DNA of 12,630 nt from DATFAS01 sp035254305 (lineage in GTDB: Bacteria > Bacillota > Bacilli > Aneurinibacillales > RAOX-1), in assembly GCA_035254305.1 (NCBI GenBank), contig DATFAS010000210.1, positions 1-12,630 on the forward strand. The letters run 5' to 3'. Made by a program: the position numbers and the translations under genes. Position 1 is the stretch's first letter, and every line of letters starts with the position of its first letter. The notes beneath the pieces were generated by a model. That model did no database searches, was not told where the DNA came from, and saw nothing but the letters and a program-made list of their open reading frames with translations. Positions 6,830-12,630 of the stretch are shown piece by piece.

Positions 6830-6899
6830 ACTATATGGAGATCATTCTAGTAATCAATGTAAGGTTGGATTTGTTTATTTACCTATTATTTTTATAAAA

Positions 6900-6945
6900 C
6901 CGGGTTTTTCTACGCTAAGGAGAAATACCCGGCTTTGTTTTTATT
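6900..6945. terminator. Bidirectional terminator between the sigma operon and ilvD
   Basis: CCGGGT (6900-6905) pairs with ACCCGG (6927-6932). After one T/T mismatch, TTTCT pairs with AGAAA, leaving a 9-base loop. T-rich tracts follow on the plus strand (TTTGTTTTTATTT) and on the minus strand (TTTTATAAAAAT). It lies between convergent genes and probably ends ilvD. Confidence 0.75.
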
Positions 6946-6974
6946 TATTCCCTGCTCAAAAATGACCAACAAGG

Positions 6975-8666
6975 TTAATCAAATAAGTCTGTGACAGCTC
7001 CTTTTGCAGCAGATGATACTTGTCGTGCGTATTTTCCTAGTACACCTGAAGATTTTTTTAGGGGTGGCTGAATCCAAGCTTTTGCACGCTGTTCCAAATC
7101 TTTTTCTGAGACGTCAAAGCTTATATCCTGAGTCATACTATCAATCGTGACAAGATCGCCATTTTGAAGTAAGGCAATTGGACCGCCGACTTGTGCTTCT
7201 GGAGCAACGTGTCCAATAACGAAACCATGGGAACCGCCGGAAAATCTACCATCTGTTATCAGAGCTACTTCGCCACCTAAACCTTTCCCGATGATTAAGG
7301 CAGTAACGGAAAGCATTTCGGGCATTCCTGGCCCACCCTTCGGGCCGCAATATCTTATGACGAGAACATCACCTTTACGAATTTCATTGTTGATAATGGC
7401 TTCTGTTGCTGCTTCTTCGCTATCATAAACTTTGGCCGGACCAATAAATCGATGTATGTTCATTCCTGACATCTTGGCAATTGCACCTTCCGGTGCAAGA
7501 TTTCCCCGCAGAACTACCAAAGGGCCGTTCGGCTTCAATGGATTATCAAAAGGACGGATGATTTTCTGATCTGGTTGTAAAGATGGGGCTGTCGCTAAAT
7601 TTTCTGCTAATGTCTTGCCTGTGATCGTTAAACAGTCTCCGTGTAGTAGCCCTTTTTCTAATAATAACTTCATTACTCCTTGAACGCCGCCGACTTCGTT
7701 TAAATCCTGCATTGCATTTATTCCGCTGGGCTTCAGATCGGCGATGTGCGGCACATTTTTACGGATCCGTTCGAAATCATCATAGTCCAATTCAACACCA
7801 ACTGAATGAGCTATAGCCAGAAGGTGGAGAAAAGCGTTAGTTGACCCTCCGAGTGCCATAACGACAGTAATCGCGTTTTCGAATGCTTGCTTCGTCATAA
7901 TATCGCGTGGGTAAATGTCTCTCTTGAGAAGTTCAATCACATATTTGCCTGCTTCCTCACACTCTAAAGCTTTGTTGGGTGAAATCGCCGGAGTTGATGA
8001 TGATCCTGGCAAACTCATACCCATTGCTTCAGCAGCAGCTGCCATCGTATTAGCTGTATACATACCACCACAGGAGCCGGGTCCCGGACAAGCGCTGCAT
8101 TCAACTTTATGAAGTTCTTCTTCTGTCATTCTACCATCGTGGTATTGCCCTACAGCCTCGAATGCACTCACAATATCCACCTGTTGACCATCGAGACTAC
8201 CTGGCTGAATCGTGCCACCGTATACGTAAACTGCAGGTAGATTCATTCTTCCGATTGCCATGAGACAGGCTGGTGTGTTTTTGTCGCAGCCGCCAATCGC
8301 TACCAATGCATCGAATCGTTCAGCTCCCATAACAATTTCAATAGAGTCAGCAATAGCTTCTCGACTAGGGAGAGAAAAAGTCATTCCTTCGTGTCCCATA
8401 GCAATCCCATCGGAAACAGTGATCGTATTAAAAATAAGAGGGGCACCGCCATGCTCCTGAAGTCCTTTCTTTGCATGAACAGCAAGCTCGTTTATATGCA
8501 TATTGCATGGTGTAACTTCACTCCAAGTACTTGCCACAGCAATCATAGGTTTCTGAAAATCAGCATCCTTAAATCCGACAGCCCGAAGCATAGCACGGTT
8601 AGGAGCACGATTTACGCCCTCGCTAATAGCTTTACTGCGTATTCTTAAATCTTTCTTGTCAGACAT
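6975..8666 (-). CDS. ilvD: Dihydroxy-acid dehydratase
   Basis: A 563-residue IlvD/Edd-family enzyme, slightly longer than B. subtilis IlvD. Iron-sulfur ligands are likely Cys54 (SEVTPCN), Cys127 (GGCDKN, with the metal-binding lysine beside it) and Cys199 (PGPGSCGGMYTANTM). Also visible are GGSTNAFLHLLAIAH, GPKGGPGMPEM and GRFSGGSHGFVIGHV. It converts 2,3-dihydroxy-isovalerate and 2,3-dihydroxy-3-methylvalerate to 2-oxo acids in valine/isoleucine synthesis. I chose ATG 8666 because AAAGGA lies at a suitable distance; an in-frame GTG at 8684 has no ribosome binding site. It follows the GntR gene by 20 bp, so the two are probably one operon. No other ilv/leu genes are nearby. With a GntR partner, a sugar-acid dehydratase role is a less likely alternative. 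Confidence 0.88.
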   Translation of the reverse strand: MSDKKDLRIRSKAISEGVNRAPNRAMLRAVGFKDADFQKPMIAVASTWSEVTPCNMHINELAVHAKKGLQEHGGAPLIFNTITVSDGIAMGHEGMTFSLPSREAIADSIEIVMGAERFDALVAIGGCDKNTPACLMAIGRMNLPAVYVYGGTIQPGSLDGQQVDIVSAFEAVGQYHDGRMTEEELHKVECSACPGPGSCGGMYTANTMAAAAEAMGMSLPGSSSTPAISPNKALECEEAGKYVIELLKRDIYPRDIMTKQAFENAITVVMALGGSTNAFLHLLAIAHSVGVELDYDDFERIRKNVPHIADLKPSGINAMQDLNEVGGVQGVMKLLLEKGLLHGDCLTITGKTLAENLATAPSLQPDQKIIRPFDNPLKPNGPLVVLRGNLAPEGAIAKMSGMNIHRFIGPAKVYDSEEAATEAIINNEIRKGDVLVIRYCGPKGGPGMPEMLSVTALIIGKGLGGEVALITDGRFSGGSHGFVIGHVAPEAQVGGPIALLQNGDLVTIDSMTQDISFDVSEKDLEQRAKAWIQPPLKKSSGVLGKYARQVSSAAKGAVTDLFD

Positions 8667-8686
8667 GGTTATCAATCCTTTCACAT

Positions 8687-9352
8687 CTAGATTAATGCGT
8701 ATAGTTCACGCATTGGCCTTATTAGATTTTGCTTCATTAATAGTGAAGCTTCTTCTGAATCACGGTTTTGTAAGGCTAGAATGATAGAATCATGCTCTTG
8801 GGCAGAGGTTATAGTCCCTGTAACGGGCTGTTTTAAAAAGACATACTTAAATCTTCTTATATGCATCTGTAAGGAAGTGCTGAATGAAGCGATGTAAGGA
8901 TTTTCTGATACCTCAATAATCAGATTATGGAATTGTTCATCAAGCTCCATTGCTTGAAAGGGTTGTCCATTTTCAATCGCTTTGCGGAACTGCATATTGA
9001 TTTCCTTCAATGTTTCAATCTGTTCTGGAAGAATAACCAGTGCTGCAGATTCAGCGGCTAACGAATGAAGTGACGCCAATGTTGGATACATTTTTAAAAT
9101 ATCTTCTTTTTCGATACTGGTCACTCTTGTTTCTACACCTGGATTCATTGAAACTAACCCTTGAACTTCCAATAGCTGGAGTGCCTCCCTTATAGGCGTT
9201 CTACTAACACCTAAAGCTTCTGCCAATTCAGCATCCATCAATTTTTCACCCGGTTGCAATGTTCCATCAATGATCCATCTTTGGAGTTGTGATAATGCTC
9301 GTTCTTTTGCGGTCATTCGAATGGGTGAAGAAAAATTTTGTGGTATAGGCAT
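8687..9352 (-). CDS. GntR-family transcriptional regulator, FCD (FadR/VanR) type
   Basis: 221 residues. The N-terminal winged helix-turn-helix (about 13-75) has the GntR signature GTLQPGEKLMDAELAEALGVSRTPIREAL. The C-terminal all-helical FCD ligand domain (about 90-215) shows DEQFH (Asp138, His142) and QEHDSI (His187). The position expected for the last metal-binding histidine of the family, about 22 residues on, is Asn209 in KQNLIR, so the metal site may be altered. The start is ATG 9352, eight bases after AAGGA; ATG 9361 lies immediately against that site and is unlikely. It is the first gene of a probable operon with ilvD. A palindrome over its promoter suggests autoregulation and control of ilvD. 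The ligand is unknown; family members usually sense carboxylic acids. Confidence 0.88.
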   Translation of the reverse strand: MPIPQNFSSPIRMTAKERALSQLQRWIIDGTLQPGEKLMDAELAEALGVSRTPIREALQLLEVQGLVSMNPGVETRVTSIEKEDILKMYPTLASLHSLAAESAALVILPEQIETLKEINMQFRKAIENGQPFQAMELDEQFHNLIIEVSENPYIASFSTSLQMHIRRFKYVFLKQPVTGTITSAQEHDSIILALQNRDSEEASLLMKQNLIRPMRELYALI

Positions 9353-9379
9353 GGATAACATCCTTTTTGAAATTTTCTT

Positions 9380-9416
9380 ATATATGCAATATATCGCATA
9401 TATGTATTAAATGCAA
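9380..9416 (-). promoter_or_regulatory. Promoter and palindromic operator of the GntR-ilvD operon
   Basis: Minus-strand -35 TTGCAT (9416-9411), 17-bp spacer, -10 TATATT (9393-9388). A 24-bp palindrome (9380-9403) is centred near the -10: arms ATATATGC and GCATATAT around AATATATC, with a single mismatched pair in the whole repeat. A dimeric repressor bound here would block RNA polymerase. The adjacent GntR protein is the obvious candidate, by position only. Confidence 0.65.
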
Positions 9417-9825
9417 TGTGTTATGATTGGAAACGGCAAAAGGGACAGTCCTTCAGTGGAGAAACGTGCAAAAGTGCTTTGCGAAAACCCGAATATTGTA
9501 TTAGGATGCTTGGAGCCTAACAAGGAAGCAAGATGGGAAAGCAGAAAACAGCATACACTTGATTATCTCAAGCATGCTCCCTATTCTGTTAGGCTAGTTT
9601 CCTGTGCTGATAAGCTCCACAATCTTAGAACGATCAAACGGGACCTATCGGAAATCGGCGAGAAAGTGTGGGATAAATTTAAAAGAGGTCGCGATGAGCA
9701 ACAAGGGTACTTACTATACAGGGCTGGTAGAAAGTCTTGGGCATTCCTCACGGTTTGACCTTCTAGATATCTTTCAGGATGAAGTGGAGGAGTTATTTGG
9801 TCCAAGGCTGGTTGCAGAAGAATAG
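9411..9825 (+). pseudogene. HD-domain phosphohydrolase remnant (RelA/SpoT-like HD family), truncated and frameshifted
   Basis: The frame from 9411 encodes EPNKEARWESRKQHTLDYLKH and then VRLVSCADKLHNLRTI, RDLSEIGEKVWDKFKRGRDEQ. These are hallmarks of a small HD-domain family. At about 9700-9704 the homology moves to another frame and continues as KGTYYTGLVESLG to VEELFGPRLVAEE, with a TAG at 9823-9825. One extra base (probably C9702 in GAGCAACAAGGG) explains the shift. The N-terminal part with the first HD metal-binding residues is missing; only the distal Asp of ADKLHNLR remains. Past the TAG the same frame stays open to TAA at 9904-9906, so the original end may lie there. The left end abuts the GntR promoter, and no ribosome binding site precedes 9411. 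Probably non-functional. Confidence 0.75.
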
Positions 9826-9909
9826 AGAAAGTTAAAGGAAATCAATAGAGAACCGATTGGAGCAGATGAGGGGAAGGATCCATTGATTCGGGTTCATGCC
9901 TATTAAGGA

Positions 9910-9965
9910 GCTTATCATGCATGTACAGTACCCTTGACTTTGGGGGGATTACAGGAGTGATAAGC
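9910..9965. repeat. Inverted repeat with 40-base loop
   Basis: GCTTATCA (9910-9917) and TGATAAGC (9958-9965) are perfect complements. Two more G-C pairs outside one mismatch extend the stem (9907-9908 with 9967-9968). The loop contains a G-run. It lies between the HD pseudogene and tetR, with no T-tract following. It could be a protein site, a folded RNA or a remnant element; I cannot tell. Confidence 0.4.
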
Positions 9966-10023
9966 GCCCTAGAGACCGTTAATTTCATATTTTTCCTCTC
10001 AATATAGAAAATACGATTCCTGA

Positions 10024-10073
10024 AGGACCTTATTATGTACAGCCTCTCTGATTTCGAGAGGCAATAGGGTCCT
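10024..10073. other. Long hairpin at the end of tetR
   Basis: The outer stem AGGACCTTATT (10024-10034) pairs with AATAGGGTCCT (10063-10073): 11 pairs with one G-U. The inner stem GCCTCTC (10042-10048) pairs with GAGAGGC (10056-10062) around a 7-base loop. A 7-base bulge, ATGTACA, sits on the left side. It overlaps the tetR stop codon. A terminator for tetR is plausible, but no strong T-tract follows on either strand. Confidence 0.55.
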
Positions 10074-10701
10074 AGAATCTTTCTCCTTCAACAAAGTAAG
10101 AGTGAATGTTTTCTGTTGGATTGAAAATTCTTAGACCGCCTTTCACAAATTCATGGATGCTTTCTTCATTTGGCTCCAGATAACACATGCCAATCCCATT
10201 GTAATAGGAGAAGTAGGCCCATGAAACGTAAAAAGGATTGGCAGGCTTCAGTTGCCCGATTTTCTGCCCTTCTTCAATTAGGGGAATGAGTGTATTAACA
10301 AAGGTCGTGACATAATGGTCTAGTTCAACGGCTAGTTCTGGGAAGCGATTGGGTTGTCCCAAAACATATTGTACTAGTCGTAGATAGGTTGAATTCTGTA
10401 ATGCACGTTGGATTTGGCCGTTAACAAGATCGTGAATACATTCTAAAGGAGAGGAGCCTTGTGAAAGCAGTAATTGGTAAAATTGTTTGGCTTCATCTAG
10501 TGGTTCCAATATGATATGTTGGAACAATTCATCCTTATTTGCAAAGTACAAAAAAATTGTTGCATGACTAATTCCTGCCATTTTGGCAATCTGCGTTATC
10601 GTACACTGTGAATATCCATGTTGGGCAAAAAGCTGGGTGGCAGCATGAATAATTTTCTTTCGTCTTTCATCTCTTTGTTTTTCATTGACTGTTCTTGCCA
10701 T
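10072..10701 (-). CDS. TetR-family transcriptional repressor of the divergent exporter
   Basis: 209 residues. The N-terminal TetR DNA-binding domain spans about 12-60: RKKIIHAATQLFAQHGYS, then the helix-turn-helix TITQIAKMAGISHATIFLYFANKDEL. The remaining helices form a variable ligand-binding/dimer domain with no specific signature I can name. The ATG at 10701 follows AGAGGTG with a 5-base gap. It is divergent from the DHA2 exporter gene across 230 bp holding a TetR-type palindrome. It probably represses both itself and the exporter until a drug or metabolite binds. The inducer cannot be read from the sequence. Confidence 0.9.
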   Translation of the reverse strand: MARTVNEKQRDERRKKIIHAATQLFAQHGYSQCTITQIAKMAGISHATIFLYFANKDELFQHIILEPLDEAKQFYQLLLSQGSSPLECIHDLVNGQIQRALQNSTYLRLVQYVLGQPNRFPELAVELDHYVTTFVNTLIPLIEEGQKIGQLKPANPFYVSWAYFSYYNGIGMCYLEPNEESIHEFVKGGLRIFNPTENIHSYFVEGERF

Positions 10702-10748
10702 AATAACACCTCTTAGTTTTTTTTGATGGAAACTGAAAAATAGGCTTC

Positions 10749-10795
10749 AATAAGATAAATTTCTTATTTTAAATAACTAACCAGTCAGTTATAAT
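10749..10795. promoter_or_regulatory. Shared tetR/exporter promoter region with 20-bp TetR operator
   Basis: A palindrome (10773-10792) has arms ATAACTAACC / AGTCAGTTAT, with the outer six pairs perfect; the AACT...AGTT pattern is common for TetR-family sites. Exporter promoter (plus): -10 TATAAT (10790-10795) and a weak -35 TTTTAA (10767-10772), spacer 17, filled by the palindrome. A tetR promoter (minus) may use TAAAAT (10771-10766) with a weak -35 at 10794-10789, also spacer 17. A second inverted repeat, AATAAGA / TCTTATT (10749-10768), lies on the tetR side and could be an additional site or an RNA hairpin. Confidence 0.65.
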
Positions 10796-10844
10796 AATAC
10801 TCATCATTAACTAAAATTTTACATGATAGGAAGGTGTGTTTCAA

Positions 10845-10859
10845 ATGGGACTTTTTTAG
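10845..10859 (+). CDS. Possible 4-codon leader ORF of the exporter
   Basis: GGAAGGTG (10829-10836), an excellent ribosome binding site, stands 8 bases before ATG GGA CTT TTT TAG, encoding MGLF. It lies in the leader of about 130 bases between the exporter promoter and its TTG start. A second short ORF (10887-10916, 9 codons) follows with a weaker site. Leader peptides are known to control some drug-resistance genes through ribosome stalling. Here only the signals are visible, and function is inference. Confidence 0.3.
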   Translation: MGLF

Positions 10860-10931
10860 TTTTTTCCTCATTGGAATGGTGGACGAATGGAACAAGGTAA
10901 TGTTTTTACTGAATAATGGGGGGAAATAACA

Positions 10932-12566
10932 TTGAAACCTGACCAGATTACAGTGAACCAAAACGGGATGAAGCAAGTATACATTGCGAGCTTTGGACTC
11001 TTTATTACCTACATTGACAGCACCATAATTAATGTAGCAATACCAGAAATAATGAATGATTATCACATCGGACTTGATTTGGCTTCGTGGTTGATTAATA
11101 CATTTGTCATTACTCTGGCTGTTCTTATGATTGCTATGGGAAAGATGGCAGAAGTCTTTGGGAAGGCTAACGTTTACAAGACAGGGATTATCTTGTTTAT
11201 GATTAGTTCGTTATTGTGTGGTATTGCCCCAAGTGTTTATCTGCTTATTTTTTTTCGTATGCTTCAAGGGATCGCAGGCGCCATGATTATTCCCACAAGT
11301 ATGTCATTAGCTCGTGAAGCAGTTTCAAAGGAACAAGTGGGTAAAGCAATAGGGATGTGGGGTGCAATGGGGGCATTGGGTGCTGCTAGCGGACCACCAT
11401 TGGGAGGTCTTATCACTGAATATTTAGGTTGGAGGTGGATATTCTTCCTAAACATTCCTATCATTCTGGCAATCTTGCCAGCTACTCTGCGAATTTTTCG
11501 CAATTATTATCATGAACGAAAACCTGCTCATTTTGATCCGCTAGGAATGCTAACTATTGGAATGGCAATCTTTTTTTTGACATATGGGATCATACAAGGA
11601 CAAAAAATGGGCTGGATGTCTGTTCAGATTATGAGCTTTTTCGGGATCTGCATCGTTAGTCTTCTGATCTTCATAGTTATTGAACGAAAAGTAAAATACC
11701 CTTTGATGAACTTCTCTATCTTCCGAAATCGTATATATGCTGCAGGGCTTTTGTCTAATCTTCTGGCAGGTATGCTGACCATGGGAGTTAACCTGCTCAT
11801 CCCTGAATACCTAACTCAAGTGAAAGGCTACGATCTTCTTGTCGTCTCTATTTTAACGACACTTCTGCCGTTAACAAGTCTATTTGTCGGACCATTGATT
11901 GGTAGAATGGTTGACAAGGTTGGGTTTATGGTCCCATTGGCACTTGGATATCTTTGCGCGTTGATTGGTTTTTCCTGTTTAGCGACGATGAACATGGATT
12001 TGCCGATGTTTTGGTTGGTATGCATCCTGCTCATTACTGGAACGGGAAATGGGATTCTCATGATTACTTGCGTTGTGGTGAGTACAGCCTCATTACCACC
12101 CCAACAGCTGTCAATGGGATCGGGTATATTTTCCATGGTTCGCAATGTTGGTGGGGCACTTGGGATCGCTCTTATGGTTTCCATTACGTTAAGTGTGGAG
12201 AATAGTTATTCATCGGTGTTGGCAGAGAAAGGTATGATGTTGGTCAAACAAGCAGATCTACCTAATGATGTGAGCCAAGAATTTATCAAACAATTAGAAG
12301 TAAATCGTGAGGTTTTGTTAAAAGAAGACCAATCCGCAGCAGCTTTGTCGGCAGAACAAAAAGGGCTGCTGACTGAGAAAGATAGGGATGACATCTCCCA
12401 GAAATTGAATTCTATCGAGGGAGAAATGAGAGTGACATCTAAGGTGTTCATTGCTAAAGCAATGAAGGCAGCACTCCTTGTCGCTATGATGTTGGTATTG
12501 CTGTTCAGCCCAAGCTTGTTAGCGCTAAAGAAACCGAGTAAATTGACAAAAGTGGCTAAGAAGTAA
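10932..12566 (+). CDS. DHA2-family (EmrB/QacA-type) drug:proton antiporter, 14 membrane helices
   Basis: A 544-residue inner-membrane MFS transporter. The first helix carries the DHA2 motif TYIDSTIINVAIP (Asp29). MFS motif A appears as GKMAEVFGKANVYK (70-83), motif B as RMLQGIAGAMIIP (Arg109), and the antiporter motif C as GALGAASGPPLGG (147-159). The length and hydrophobic pattern fit 14 helices. A hydrophilic loop (about 425-505) precedes the last helix, as in QacA-like proteins. It would export lipophilic or cationic drugs, or a metabolite, in exchange for protons. The start is TTG 10932, eight bases after GGGGGG; the next ATG (10968) has no ribosome binding site and would remove little. 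It is divergent from a TetR repressor that probably controls it. No terminator is seen in the 64 bases left in the window. Confidence 0.92.
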   Translation: MKPDQITVNQNGMKQVYIASFGLFITYIDSTIINVAIPEIMNDYHIGLDLASWLINTFVITLAVLMIAMGKMAEVFGKANVYKTGIILFMISSLLCGIAPSVYLLIFFRMLQGIAGAMIIPTSMSLAREAVSKEQVGKAIGMWGAMGALGAASGPPLGGLITEYLGWRWIFFLNIPIILAILPATLRIFRNYYHERKPAHFDPLGMLTIGMAIFFLTYGIIQGQKMGWMSVQIMSFFGICIVSLLIFIVIERKVKYPLMNFSIFRNRIYAAGLLSNLLAGMLTMGVNLLIPEYLTQVKGYDLLVVSILTTLLPLTSLFVGPLIGRMVDKVGFMVPLALGYLCALIGFSCLATMNMDLPMFWLVCILLITGTGNGILMITCVVVSTASLPPQQLSMGSGIFSMVRNVGGALGIALMVSITLSVENSYSSVLAEKGMMLVKQADLPNDVSQEFIKQLEVNREVLLKEDQSAAALSAEQKGLLTEKDRDDISQKLNSIEGEMRVTSKVFIAKAMKAALLVAMMLVLLFSPSLLALKKPSKLTKVAKK

Positions 12567-12630
12567 TGGGTTGCAAAGAATATCACAATTACAATCATAA
12601 GAAATCCGTAAATCAAAAGTTTGGGGCAAT

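Noticed and set aside
6777..6965. Plus-strand 62-codon ORF after the anti-sigma gene
   Set aside because: It runs through two intrinsic terminators and has no ribosome binding site of its own; its coding appearance is chance.
7915..8648. Three plus-strand ORFs (about 65-85 codons) inside ilvD
   Set aside because: They are antisense shadows of a well-conserved enzyme gene.
10785..11066. Minus-strand 93-codon ORF across the exporter leader
   Set aside because: It is antisense to the exporter leader and start, includes the operator region, and has no family resemblance.
11828..12616. Antisense and out-of-frame ORFs over the exporter gene
   Set aside because: The exporter frame carries clear MFS motifs; the others are low-complexity shadows without start signals.

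Overview
The window looks like chromosomal DNA of a low-GC, endospore-forming member of the Bacillaceae. The evidence is AT-rich intergenic DNA, strong AGGAGG-type ribosome binding sites, several GTG/TTG starts, intrinsic terminators with T-tracts, and a spore photoproduct lyase gene with a sigma-G-like promoter. I cannot name the genus with confidence. All genes belong to recognisable families. I see no CRISPR array, rRNA, tRNA, insertion sequence or prophage.

Layout. (1) 1-611: the last codons of an unidentified gene and its terminator, then a long gene-free stretch. That stretch holds a short repeat array built on CAGCGAA and, at its right end, a near-consensus promoter overlapped by a CsoR/CstR-like inverted repeat. 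(2) 612-2671: a two-gene sulfur/thiol redox operon, a single-domain rhodanese and a CoA-disulfide reductase/rhodanese fusion, closed by a strong terminator. (3) 2767-3792, minus strand: splB (spore photoproduct lyase) with a TTG start and a sigma-G-like promoter; no splA lies beside it. (4) 3793-4352: a second copy of the CAGCGAA array, uncertain small ORFs, and a 10-codon leader ORF. (5) 4353-6783: an ECF sigma factor overlapping a 643-residue membrane-anchored protein with a propeller-like exterior, the probable anti-sigma/sensor; two terminators follow. (6) 6975-9352, minus strand: a GntR/FCD regulator followed by ilvD (dihydroxy-acid dehydratase), with a 24-bp palindrome over the promoter -10. 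(7) 9411-9906: a truncated, frameshifted HD-domain pseudogene, then an intergenic stretch with two inverted repeats. (8) 10072-12566: a TetR regulator divergent from a 14-TM DHA2 (EmrB/QacA-type) drug exporter, with a 20-bp TetR-type palindrome in the shared promoter region and a 4-codon ORF with a strong ribosome binding site in the exporter leader.

How they work together. The window is a set of small, locally controlled stress and metabolism modules: persulfide/CoA redox, spore UV repair, envelope-type ECF signalling, a regulated amino-acid-pathway dehydratase, and a TetR-controlled exporter. The least explained items are the CAGCGAA array, which occurs twice with identical 11/21/11-bp spacing, and the sigma/propeller-sensor pair.
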